From Brucella anthropi_A (GTDB lineage Bacteria > Pseudomonadota > Alphaproteobacteria > Rhizobiales > Rhizobiaceae), in contig NZ_LQBD01000033.1 in the NCBI RefSeq assembly GCF_046630315.1, forward strand, positions 170,161 to 234,160: a stretch of DNA of 64,000 nucleotides. The letters are read 5' to 3'. Below the pieces are notes generated by a model. It made no database searches and had not been told where the DNA came from. It saw nothing but the letters and a program-made list of their open reading frames with translations. The translations under genes were made by a program, and so were the position numbers. This document shows, piece after piece, positions 1 through 7,333 of this stretch. Within the stretch, counting starts at the first letter, position 1, and the number at the start of each line of letters is the position of its first letter.

Positions 1-19
1 AGATTATTGAGCCGCCATC

Positions 20-45
20 AAAGCCGGATCGTGTGATCCGGCTTT
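20..45. terminator. Hairpin of an upstream gene
   Basis: Perfect 11-bp inverted repeat (20-30 and 35-45) with a 4-base loop, ending in TTTC. It probably ends transcription of a gene lying to the left of the window. The T-tract is short, so strength is uncertain. Confidence 0.55.
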
Positions 46-317
46 CATACTCCGTTCACAATCATCAGTTGTCATTTTACGCAAAAGCCACAATTTTGCC
101 ATCCTATTGCCACGCATATCGCACGCTCGACACATTTGCCTTGATTTTTAAATCGATTTAACGGTCGCGGGTGCTGCAATTTCTGCTTTCAGATGAAATT
201 TTCAGACAGGTCTGCGCGAGTGGTTTAACCCTTCCTCAACCATAAGACCGCAAATTGCAGTTGATCAGGGCGGTCGCCTGGCGACTGTGTTTCAACCCTT
301 CAGTCCGGGTAATTTGC

Positions 318-1043
318 ATGACCAAGCTTGTTGACGATCCGAGCCGCCGCCGCTTCCTCTTCGGCACCGGAGCCATCCTCCTCACCGGTGCGGCCGGCTG
401 CAGTCAGACGATGGATATGTCGGCCTTTCAGATGAATGTCGATCCGATGTCGACAGGCGGCATCACGCCGATGCGTCCGCAGATCAGCGTCGACAGGGCC
501 ATCACCACGCCGGATGTCATGTATGCTTCGGTACAGGAAGGCCCCTACGATCTTCCGGCGATCCCTTATGAAAAAGTGCCGAAGCAATTCCGCCGCCAGA
601 TCGTGCCGGACCCGACCGGGCAGGCGCCGGGGACCATCGTGGTCAGCCTGAAGGATCACTATCTCTATTATGTCCTGCCGGGCGGCGAGGCGCTGCGCTA
701 TGGCGTCGGCATCGGCAAGGCGGGCTTTGAATGGCAGGGCCGCGCCAATGTGGAATACAAGAAGCAATGGCCGCGCTGGACCCCGCCGCCGGAAATGATC
801 CAGCGCAAGCCGGAACTGGAAAAATACCGCAACGGGCAGGAGCCCGGCCCCACCAATCCGCTGGGCGCCCGCGCGCTCTATATCTATCAGAACGGCCGCG
901 ACACCGGCTATCGCATCCACGGTTCGCCGGAATGGTGGTCGATCGGCCAGTCCATGTCATCGGGCTGCATCCGCCTGATGAACCAGGACATCATCGATCT
1001 CTACAACCGGGTGCAGGGGAAGGCGCCGATCATCGTAGGATAA
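318..1043 (+). CDS. L,D-transpeptidase (YkuD family), exported
   Basis: A 241-residue periplasmic L,D-transpeptidase, which cross-links peptidoglycan or attaches proteins to it. The chosen ATG gives an N-terminus with twin arginines (SRRRFLFG) and a lipobox-like LTGAAGC, so the protein is exported, perhaps by Tat, and may be a lipoprotein. The upstream in-frame ATG at 255 would place 21 residues before this signal and looks wrong. The YkuD catalytic motif is intact: HGSPEWW (His201) followed by SSGCIRL (Cys217). It stands alone and is followed directly by a repeat element. Family assignment is firm; the specific substrate is not known. Confidence 0.9.
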   Translation: MTKLVDDPSRRRFLFGTGAILLTGAAGCSQTMDMSAFQMNVDPMSTGGITPMRPQISVDRAITTPDVMYASVQEGPYDLPAIPYEKVPKQFRRQIVPDPTGQAPGTIVVSLKDHYLYYVLPGGEALRYGVGIGKAGFEWQGRANVEYKKQWPRWTPPPEMIQRKPELEKYRNGQEPGPTNPLGARALYIYQNGRDTGYRIHGSPEWWSIGQSMSSGCIRLMNQDIIDLYNRVQGKAPIIVG

Positions 1044-1095
1044 TGTGATAAAACAAACAGTTAGAGCTGTTCCGGCGTCTCCGTTTCAACTGAAG
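1042..1095. repeat. Partial copy of the dispersed intergenic repeat
   Basis: The stretch with AAACAAACAGTTAGAG followed by GTTCCGGCGTCTCCGTTTCAACTG closely matches the right half of the element at 40255-40320. It begins at the stop codon of the L,D-transpeptidase and supplies the last codons and stop of the reverse-strand gene ending at 1061. Confidence 0.65.
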
Positions 1096-1291
1096 CCGCA
1101 CTGGTTTCGCCGATATTGACGACATGGCGCGGTTCGGTGTGCAGGTTCTCCACCGCGGCCATATGAATCTGACTCTGCGGCGCAACATCGTTCTGTGCGA
1201 TCTGGGTGGATATGCCCGGCATGACAAATGCCCCTGCGGTCAGGACGAGGGCGGCGGCAATGCCGAGGCGTCGTTCGGTTCTGGCCTGCAT
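1061..1291 (-). CDS. Small secreted protein of unknown function
   Basis: A 76-residue protein with a strong ribosome binding site (AAGGAGATAGAA before the ATG) and a clear signal peptide (RRLGIAAALVLTAGAFVMPG). The mature part is short, polar and unrecognised. Its last nine or so codons (VETETPEQL) fall inside the dispersed repeat element, so the C-terminus may have been replaced by insertion of the element. It is convergent with the L,D-transpeptidase gene. No function is proposed. Confidence 0.6.
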   Translation of the reverse strand: MQARTERRLGIAAALVLTAGAFVMPGISTQIAQNDVAPQSQIHMAAVENLHTEPRHVVNIGETSAASVETETPEQL

Positions 1292-1380
1292 TTCTATCTC
1301 CTTGCGCCTTATGACGGCGGCTTAAAATCTCGAATCACATTCATTCGCAAAACGCTGGGATTTTTCCGGCCAGTGGCGGG

Positions 1381-1890
1381 TCAGTGAAAAGTCGCGCGCT
1401 GCGTAAAATTCAAGGCGCTGTCGATGGCATGTATAGGTATTGGCAACAAAGTCTGGCCGAAATCAGCCAGCGTGTCGGCAAAATTGCGTGCAGCCCCTGC
1501 CACATCGTCGCAGCGGCGATGGCAGGCAATCGCTTCAAGGCACGTATCGAGCAGCAGCGCATCCTGATTCTGTATGCCGGAAACCAGCCCCAGCGTCAGG
1601 CATTCCTCGCGGCAGACATGGTGCGAATCGAAGGGAAAAGCACGCAGCGGACAGCTTGCGCAATGGCGCAGGACGCGGATGAAATGCGACAGCTCGCCCA
1701 CCGCGCGTTTTGCCTCGGACAGTCCAAGCGCTTCCGCATAGAGGCCCCAGGCCATTTCCCACGGGACGATCGAGCCTGTCTCGAAACCCGCGGTCCAGCG
1801 GCGATAGCCTTCCAGCACCAGCTTTTCCGGCAGGCGGTCGAAATAGCCTGCGGTGTTGGCGCCGTTCAGTTGGGATATGCGCATATTCAT
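1381..1890 (-). CDS. Unrecognised protein, third gene of a probable Irr-controlled chain
   Basis: A 169-residue protein I do not recognise. It contains a cluster of Cys and His residues in its middle (RHCASCPLRAF, then SHHVCREEC, then ACHRRC), which could bind a metal. It has no signal peptide or membrane segment. Its GGGAGG ribosome site lies within the end of the preceding small ORF, and its ATG overlaps that ORF's stop (ATGA), implying translational coupling. The operon lies behind a likely iron-response box at 2201-2217. Function is unknown; a link to iron or metal handling is inferred only from the box and the Cys residues. Confidence 0.6.
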   Translation of the reverse strand: MNMRISQLNGANTAGYFDRLPEKLVLEGYRRWTAGFETGSIVPWEMAWGLYAEALGLSEAKRAVGELSHFIRVLRHCASCPLRAFPFDSHHVCREECLTLGLVSGIQNQDALLLDTCLEAIACHRRCDDVAGAARNFADTLADFGQTLLPIPIHAIDSALNFTQRATFH

Positions 1891-2072
1891 GTCTGCCTCC
1901 CGAAAAAGGGGTGGAAGAAAGACATGCGTGCCGATGCGGGGCCAGCGCCCTGCCTGTCAGCCGAGGGACGTTCGGTTTCCCCCCGCACATTGCAATATCC
2001 GGTCGGCAGGAGGCCGAGCTGCCAGGGCAGGCCATCGACATTTGCGGACCGGCATTCGCCGAGACCAATCAT
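1887..2072 (-). CDS. Small ORF (61 residues) coupled to its neighbours
   Basis: The ATG at 2072 follows GGAGGACCCT, a strong ribosome site. It overlaps the stop of the upstream micro-ORF by ATGA and ends by ATGA with the 169-residue gene downstream. The product has two Cys residues, a hydrophobic start (MIGLGECRSANV) and a Ser/Arg-rich middle. It resembles no family I know. Support for translation comes from the two ATGA overlaps and the ribosome site, not from homology. Confidence 0.5.
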   Translation of the reverse strand: MIGLGECRSANVDGLPWQLGLLPTGYCNVRGETERPSADRQGAGPASARMSFFHPFFGRQT

Positions 2073-2155
2073 AGGGTCCTCCAATCGAAAGGGTTCAAGG
2101 CCCAGACATCAAAGGTTTTAAAATCTGCACCATGCATGAAAGCCTGAAAATTCAT
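2069..2155 (-). CDS. Micro-ORF (28 residues) leading the chain
   Basis: Reading the reverse strand from 2155 gives a 28-residue peptide starting MNFQAFMHGADFKTFDVW and ending in WRTL, aromatic-rich and without Cys. A GGAGGA ribosome site lies 12 bases upstream, rather far. Its TGA overlaps the ATG of the 61-residue ORF. It could be a leader peptide, a peptide precursor or an untranslated stretch. The probable Irr box is 46 bp upstream of its ATG. Confidence 0.35.
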   Translation of the reverse strand: MNFQAFMHGADFKTFDVWALNPFDWRTL

Positions 2156-2200
2156 CTGGAGTCAATTCCTCCGCTTTAAAATAATATTATATTTCAATCA

Positions 2201-2217
2201 TTTAGAATTATTCTAGA
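2201..2217. promoter_or_regulatory. Probable Irr (iron control element) box
   Basis: The 17-mer TTTAGAATTATTCTAGA matches the rhizobial Irr/ICE consensus TTTAGAA-N3-TTCTAAA with one mismatch. It lies in a very AT-rich promoter region (2173-2217) in front of the reverse-strand micro-ORF chain. By family knowledge Irr binds such sites when iron is low. The assignment is from motif match only. Confidence 0.6.
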
Positions 2218-2336
2218 CTTTTATGATCATGTTTACAGCCTTCTGAAGGGAACGCAACCGCTGCGGGGGTTCAGCGGTTGCGGCAAACGGGCGCATAATG
2301 CGCGAAGGAGAGAGTGCGCGGATCATTCGCCCCTTT

Positions 2337-2446
2337 GCTAGAGCATTTTCGAGCCAAAAGCGTGAAACGGTTTTGCGTCGAAAAATGCGATGAAACAAAG
2401 AGTTGGAGCGGTTCCGGCGATTCTGTTAAAGCAGGAACCGCTCTAA
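2337..2446. repeat. Dispersed intergenic repeat copy
   Basis: Contains CTAGAGCATTTTCGAGCC, then GTGAAACGGTTTT, then GATGAAACAAAGAGTTGGAG and a GAGCGGTTCC / GGAACCGCTC inverted pair. The same blocks recur at about ten intergenic places in this window. The rest of the 2218-2530 gap holds no gene I can support. Confidence 0.7.
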
Positions 2447-2530
2447 AGGGGGGCCTTGCGAGCGGGCTTTGATGCAGATCCTGAAACAGCGCAGATGGTG
2501 CGCGGTTTACCGGAAATGCCTTGGCCTGCT

Positions 2531-3577
2531 CTAATGACCCGAATGATTTCCGCCTTTTTGGCCGCGCTTCTGGCCGCTTTGGGCTGTGACGGGGAAATCG
2601 ATCGTGACCTTTCCGGCCTTTTCGAATTCCAGCGTGACCGGCACGGTGTCGCCTTCCTTGTATGGCTTCTCCGGTTCGATGAACATGAGGTGATAGCCGC
2701 CGGATTTCAGCACGACGCTTTTACCGGCGGGGATGGCCAGGCCGCCTTCAAGCTGACGCATCTTCATGACGTCGTTCTGCATCGTCATTTCGTGGATTTC
2801 GACGCGCTTGACGCCATTGGCGGTGACGGCCACCAGCCTGTCGGCATCCTTGCCGTCATTGGCGATGGTGAGAAAACCGCCTGCGACCTTGGCGCCGGGA
2901 ACCATGGCGCGCACAAACGGGCCGGTGATTTCGAGATCGCCGAGCTTCGTCGGGGCAGCGGCCTGCATGGAGGCCTGATCCATCTGGCCCATCTTGCCAT
3001 GCGCTTCATTTCCGCCGTGGCCGTCATGTCCACCATGCCCATTATCGGCGGCTGCTGCGATCACATGCAATTGGGGTGCGGGGTGTTTCAGGTCGTGCGG
3101 GTTCTGGCCGTCCTTGGGAATTTCGGTCCAGGCGACTGATGCATCGCTTCCGCAGAACTGGGTCACGGGGAAGGAGAGGGTGGTATCCTTGTCGAATTTG
3201 GCGATCTGGCCGACGACGGTGAATTCGTCATAGAAGTCGCCTGGCAGATTGCCGTCGCTCCACGTCACCTGCTTGACGCCGGAGGTCACGTCCTTGCCGT
3301 GCACCTTGTAGCTTTTGGCATAATCGCCCTTGACGGTGTCGATTTTCCAGCCGGGCTTGACCTGCGGCTGGGCTGAAATGAAGCCTTCGGGAAGCTCGAC
3401 CGTCACTTTGGTCGTGGCTTTTCCGTCGCAGCCATGCGGTATGCGCAAGGTTGCCTTGTAGAAGCCGCCTGCGCTGGCTTCGCTCTGGTCGAGGGAGGAA
3501 TGGGCATTGGCCATGCCGGCGCAAGCGCACAGTGCGGCCACGGAGATGGCGGAGGCGAAAAGGTGATAAGTCTTCAT
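2531..3577 (-). CDS. YcnI (DUF1775) - PCu(A)C copper chaperone fusion
   Basis: A 348-residue exported protein made of two copper-related periplasmic domains. Residues 1-25 are a signal peptide ending ANAHSS, which leaves an N-terminal His after cleavage, as in YcnI proteins. Residues 26-160 are the YcnI/DUF1775 domain. A His- and Gly-rich linker (about 170-200) follows. Residues 210-330 are a PCu(A)C domain with the copper motif H262-x-M264 and H296-x-M298. The tail ends NHSGH. PCu(A)C proteins deliver copper to cytochrome oxidase CuA. The gene downstream in transcription order is absent; the small gene at 3698-4096 lies just upstream and is probably co-transcribed. Confidence 0.88.
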   Translation of the reverse strand: MKTYHLFASAISVAALCACAGMANAHSSLDQSEASAGGFYKATLRIPHGCDGKATTKVTVELPEGFISAQPQVKPGWKIDTVKGDYAKSYKVHGKDVTSGVKQVTWSDGNLPGDFYDEFTVVGQIAKFDKDTTLSFPVTQFCGSDASVAWTEIPKDGQNPHDLKHPAPQLHVIAAAADNGHGGHDGHGGNEAHGKMGQMDQASMQAAAPTKLGDLEITGPFVRAMVPGAKVAGGFLTIANDGKDADRLVAVTANGVKRVEIHEMTMQNDVMKMRQLEGGLAIPAGKSVVLKSGGYHLMFIEPEKPYKEGDTVPVTLEFEKAGKVTIDFPVTAQSGQKRGQKGGNHSGH

Positions 3578-3697
3578 TGTTTCAAACCTGAATAATCATT
3601 GGCATGCACGCCGAAACAAAGCTTGCGGGAAACCGGGTTCGGGCGCGTTTCATGGCCGAATGCGATCCGAAAACGCATTCGCTCAAACGATGACTAT

Positions 3698-4096
3698 TCA
3701 GGCGAGGGGTGGCGCTTGCGGCGGGGCCGACGGGGGATAGGCGTTGCGGCGCAGGATGGGCTGTGGCGGCACGATGCCGTCGGCCATGGCGATATGCGGG
3801 GCCGCGCCGGTGGACCCGGCGGGTGCGGGACACAGAAAAGCCGACGAAATCCGGCAGGCTTCGCAACTGGTATTGCTGAGATGCTTGTCGTTACCCTGAT
3901 TGTCCGGGTCGGAGCCGTGGTCGCCGATGCAGAGCACCGGATAGCTGCCATCCGGCAATTGGTATTGGGCAAGCTGATAGCTGTCGGGCACGCCGAGATC
4001 GACGGGCTTGTGGGCAAAGGCAATGAACATCAGGGCGAATACGCTCAAGATGCGTATCGCCAGAGACATCCGATAGTGGCCGATGCTCGTCTTCAA
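3698..4096 (-). CDS. Small exported DUF2946-like protein
   Basis: A 132-residue protein with one N-terminal hydrophobic segment (LAIRILSVFALMFIAFAH), a conserved-looking CEAC motif, and a Pro-rich tail. It resembles the DUF2946 group of small proteins often found next to copper-handling genes, but the match is from memory of the pattern only. It sits 120 bp upstream of the YcnI/PCu(A)C gene on the same strand, which supports a copper-related role. Confidence 0.55.
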   Translation of the reverse strand: MKTSIGHYRMSLAIRILSVFALMFIAFAHKPVDLGVPDSYQLAQYQLPDGSYPVLCIGDHGSDPDNQGNDKHLSNTSCEACRISSAFLCPAPAGSTGAAPHIAMADGIVPPQPILRRNAYPPSAPPQAPPLA

Positions 4097-4170
4097 CTCA
4101 AAGCCTCTCCATTCAAGCCGAATCTAACTAGCCTATGCGAGCCGTCTTTGCCACAGGACAAATAGTCCAT

Positions 4171-4241
4171 AAGGCAGTAGGGCAGTAGGGCAATAAGGCA
4201 GTATGTTAAGGGAATAGGGGAATAAGGGAGTAGGGGAGTAT
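4171..4241. repeat. Degenerate octamer array, inverted relative to the next
   Basis: Units GGCAGTAG, GGCAGTAG, GGCAATAA, GGCAGTAT and then AGGGGAAT / AAGGGAGT variants in the AGGGCAGT orientation. It faces the perfect array at 4279-4366, which runs in the opposite orientation, so the two could pair as a long hairpin. Confidence 0.8.
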
Positions 4242-4278
4242 GTTTTGGTTGCGCATGACCGCGCCCACCATATTCTTC

Positions 4279-4366
4279 ACTGCCCTACTGCCCTACTGCC
4301 CTACTGCCCTACTGCCCTACTGCCCTACTGCCCTACTGCCCTACTGCCCTACTGCCCTACTGCCCT
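4279..4366. repeat. Octamer VNTR, 11 units of ACTGCCCT (HOOF-Print type)
   Basis: Eleven perfect tandem copies of ACTGCCCT (reverse complement AGGGCAGT), 88 bp, followed by a variant unit. AGGGCAGT is the unit of the hypervariable Brucella HOOF-Print loci. The last base of the array touches the stop codon of the hydroxyquinol dioxygenase gene. Confidence 0.95.
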
Positions 4367-5217
4367 TACTCCCTTGTCACAACAAAATCGAAGACCGATT
4401 TCCACGCGGTATCGCCTGGTTCGCCTGGTTCCATATGGGCAATGAGAGAGCTTTTTACGCCGAAAACGGCATCGGATTTCAGCCATTCGTCATCGCCGAC
4501 AAATGTATGGGTGATGATTTTTTCATATCCCGGCGCGGTGACGATGAAATGCATGTGGCCGGGCCGGTTGGGGTGCCTGCCAAGCGCGCCGAGCATCTGG
4601 CCCACCGGGCCGTCGTCGGGGATGGGATAGGAAACCGGGCGCACGCCACGGAAGACATATTTGCCGTCCGCGCCGGTTCTGAAGATGCCCCGATTGTTCC
4701 ATTTCGGCTGAATGTCGGGCTGCTGGACGTCATAATAGCCATCCGCATTGTCGCTCCACACATCGATGAGGGCGCCCTCGACGGGCTTCCCGTCAAGATC
4801 GCGCACAGAGCCGGTGAAAAGGCAGCTCTCGCCCTTGCCGTCGAGGCTGATATTGGCGCCCATCGGATATTCAGGCGCGCCGGCAACGTGAAAAGGGCCG
4901 AGCACCGTGTTTTCCGTCGCGCCCGAAGGCCGGCGATGATTGATCGCATCCACGAGCATCGACACGCCGAGCACGTCGCTGAGCAGGATGAATTCCTGCC
5001 GGCTGTCATCGCACATCTGGCCGGTGCGCGTCAGAAAGGCAATGGCCGTATCCCATTCAGCCCCCGTCAGTTCAACGTCCTTGATGAACATATGCAGATG
5101 CTTCACCAGGGACGACATGATGCGCGCCAGGCGCGGATCGGCCTCGGCCCCCATGCGCCGGTTCACGACATTGACGGAATTCTCTTCGGAAAAATAATCG
5201 ATGGCAGCTTTATCCAT
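4366..5217 (-). CDS. Hydroxyquinol 1,2-dioxygenase (intradiol)
   Basis: A 283-residue intradiol ring-cleavage dioxygenase. It has the N-terminal helical dimerisation domain followed by the beta-sandwich catalytic domain. The iron ligands are visible: Tyr161/162 (DGYYDV), Tyr197 (YPIPDDGPVG), His221 and His223 (RPGHMHF). The length fits hydroxyquinol and chlorocatechol enzymes. The neighbours (flavin monooxygenase and maleylacetate reductase) argue for hydroxyquinol, cleaved to maleylacetate. It is the last gene of the reverse-strand operon, 84 bp after the monooxygenase. Its stop codon abuts the octamer array. Confidence 0.9.
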   Translation of the reverse strand: MDKAAIDYFSEENSVNVVNRRMGAEADPRLARIMSSLVKHLHMFIKDVELTGAEWDTAIAFLTRTGQMCDDSRQEFILLSDVLGVSMLVDAINHRRPSGATENTVLGPFHVAGAPEYPMGANISLDGKGESCLFTGSVRDLDGKPVEGALIDVWSDNADGYYDVQQPDIQPKWNNRGIFRTGADGKYVFRGVRPVSYPIPDDGPVGQMLGALGRHPNRPGHMHFIVTAPGYEKIITHTFVGDDEWLKSDAVFGVKSSLIAHMEPGEPGDTAWKSVFDFVVTRE

Positions 5218-5301
5218 GGTCTCCTCCAGATGGTTGCGCGCGCTCGTTCTGCCCCGGTGAGCGTGCCCCGAAACGGCTGTCGGGACACGCCGGAACGGCG
5301 G

Positions 5302-7086
5302 TCAGGCCGCTACGTCGACGCGAGAGGCGGTCTTCCTGCCAAGAATGGACGACAGGACGTCAAAGAGCTTGTCCGCAGCTTCGCTGATCAGGTCGTCGCA
5401 ACGCCATGCGACATGATGGTCGGGCCGCACCAGAACGGCGCCGCTTTCGGTCACTTCGCGCGCCAGCGTCCACGCGCCTTCATAGTCCACCAATGCGCGG
5501 CGCGGGCCGATGACATGCACCGCGATATCGATGCCAAGCCGTTTTCCGGCTTCGGCGGCGGCTTCCGCCCAGGCTTCGCCGGCAATGCCGGTGAGGAGCG
5601 TGAAGCGGCCCTTGCCGGTTATGTCCAGCGTCGAAAGCTTGTTGCCGTGCTGGTCGTAGAGCCAGGCATGGGGCACGCGCGCGCCGGGCCAGGTCGTCGG
5701 CTGGTAGTGCAGTTCCGCATCGAGTTCGAAGGCCGGTTCCATTTGATTGTCCGTCACAATCGCGGAGGACTTGTAGCGCTGGTTCATTTCGACGCCATGC
5801 GCATCATATTCATATTTCTTGAAGGCGATGGCCTGACGGATCGCCTCGCGCTGCTTTTCAGCCGTGGCGCTCGCCCCGCAGCGCGCGCTCATCGAAGCCT
5901 TGATTTTGTCGAGGTCCGTGCCTTCCTTCATGCCAAGCGCTTCAAAGATCGGGCCGTATTCGGCAATCGACTTGTTGGCGCGGGTCACGATCTGTTTGGC
6001 GATCGGCGCGCGCTCGACGGTATAGGTGTCCAGCAGAGCCTGTCCTGCCTCGCCCTTCAGCACCGCCGCCAGCTTCCATGCCAGGTTGAAGCCGTCCTGA
6101 ATGGACGTGTTCGAACCCAGGCCGTTCGACGGCGGGTGGCGGTGGGCGGCATCGCCCATGATGAAGACGCGGCCATTCTGCATCCTGGTCGCGTACATAT
6201 TGTTGACCGTCCATGTATTGGCGGAGATCAGCTCGATATCCAGATCGGGATCGCCGACGAGCTGGCGCGCCACGCCGGTCGCAAAGGCTTCGTCGACCAC
6301 GGGCGCCGGTTTGTTGATGTCATAGCCCCAGACGATGAGCCACTCGTTCCACGGCCTGACCATGCGGACAAGCCCCATGCCGATGCCGCCCACATCGGCG
6401 CCCGGCTGCAGCACCCAGTAGAGGACCGAAGGCCGGTGCGCCACATATTTCGAGAGGTCGGCCCGGAACAGGATGTTCATCGAGCCGCCAACGCCCATCT
6501 GTCCTTCAAACGGCAAGCCGGCATCGGTTGCAACCTTGGAATTGCCGCCATCCGCACCGACCAGATATTTGGCGCGAACGGTGAATTCCTTGCCCGTCAG
6601 CTTGTCCAGGCAGGTCACGGTGACGCCGGTTTCATCCTGCGTGTGGCTGAGATATTCGGTCGACATGCGCGATTGTGATCCGCGTGAGCAGGCGGCCTTG
6701 AACAGCAGCGGCTCCATGAAGGTTTGCGGCAGGTCGTTCATCTGCGTGGGGGAGGAAAGCTGGTGCTCGGCCTTTGAAAGCGGGTGGGTGCCCCAGCTCT
6801 TCATGCGGCCGATCTCTTCTCCCGCAAGGCTTTCGCAGAAAATGTTCTCGCCCATCAGGTCCTGGCCGGAAGCGTGCATATAGGCTTCGTTTTCCACGTC
6901 GCGGCCCAGATCGCGCAGCACTTCCATCGTGCGCTGATTGGTGATGTGGGCGCGCGGCGTGTTGGCCAGCCAGCCATAACGATTGATGATAAGGTTCTTG
7001 ATGCCATAGGTGGAAAGCAATGCGGCAGTGGCGGAACCGGCCGGCCCCGTGCCGACAATGAGAACGTCTGTGTTGATATCGGCCAT
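5302..7086 (-). CDS. FAD-dependent aromatic monooxygenase (TfdB/PheA type)
   Basis: A 594-residue flavoprotein hydroxylase. It has the FAD dinucleotide-binding motif GTGPAG (12-17), the GADGG motif (177-181) and the second FAD motif GDAAHRHPP (311-319), plus the thioredoxin-like C-terminal domain typical of the phenol/2,4-dichlorophenol hydroxylase branch. With a hydroxyquinol dioxygenase and maleylacetate reductase alongside, the likely job is hydroxylation of a phenol such as resorcinol to hydroxyquinol. The exact substrate is inferred. The 5' side holds a frameshifted gene remnant. Confidence 0.88.
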   Translation of the reverse strand: MADINTDVLIVGTGPAGSATAALLSTYGIKNLIINRYGWLANTPRAHITNQRTMEVLRDLGRDVENEAYMHASGQDLMGENIFCESLAGEEIGRMKSWGTHPLSKAEHQLSSPTQMNDLPQTFMEPLLFKAACSRGSQSRMSTEYLSHTQDETGVTVTCLDKLTGKEFTVRAKYLVGADGGNSKVATDAGLPFEGQMGVGGSMNILFRADLSKYVAHRPSVLYWVLQPGADVGGIGMGLVRMVRPWNEWLIVWGYDINKPAPVVDEAFATGVARQLVGDPDLDIELISANTWTVNNMYATRMQNGRVFIMGDAAHRHPPSNGLGSNTSIQDGFNLAWKLAAVLKGEAGQALLDTYTVERAPIAKQIVTRANKSIAEYGPIFEALGMKEGTDLDKIKASMSARCGASATAEKQREAIRQAIAFKKYEYDAHGVEMNQRYKSSAIVTDNQMEPAFELDAELHYQPTTWPGARVPHAWLYDQHGNKLSTLDITGKGRFTLLTGIAGEAWAEAAAEAGKRLGIDIAVHVIGPRRALVDYEGAWTLAREVTESGAVLVRPDHHVAWRCDDLISEAADKLFDVLSSILGRKTASRVDVAA

Positions 7087-7133
7087 GGTTTATTCCTCCC
7101 CGGCGTCTGGATGTCTATCAAGTGAGCCACCCG

Positions 7134-7298
7134 TCAGGTGGCGGCGAATTGGAAAAAGCTGGATGCCGGTCCGACAATCGTATCGAGCCTGGTTGCGCGG
7201 ATGGCTTCCGCAACCGGATCCGCGCTGGTCGGATCGCTCGCACGCGGCCAACACATCGGCGGCCGTTTCAGCGCTGCAGGCGGCGTGTTATCGTCATG
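7134..7298 (-). pseudogene. Frameshifted remnant of an ABC substrate-binding protein
   Basis: A reading frame starts behind a good ribosome site (GGGAGGAAACC) but stops after nine codons. In the next frames, overlapping translation gives ETAADVLAACERSD and then DPVAEAIRATRLDTIVGP, ending FFQFAAT. These two pieces look like the C-terminal part of amino-acid/amide (HAAT) ABC binding proteins, split by a frameshift. It lies between the monooxygenase and maleylacetate reductase genes and suggests that a transporter once belonged to this operon. Confidence 0.5.
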
Positions 7299-7333
7299 GT
7301 TTCCTCCCAAAAACCGATGCGGCTCCCAAATGG

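Noticed and set aside
4279..4366. Tandem array considered as CRISPR
   Set aside because: Units of 8 bp without spacers; a simple VNTR.
4240..6678. 812-codon open frame on the + strand
   Set aside because: It runs antisense to the hydroxyquinol dioxygenase and monooxygenase genes, has no family motif or ribosome site, and is a by-product of high GC codon use.
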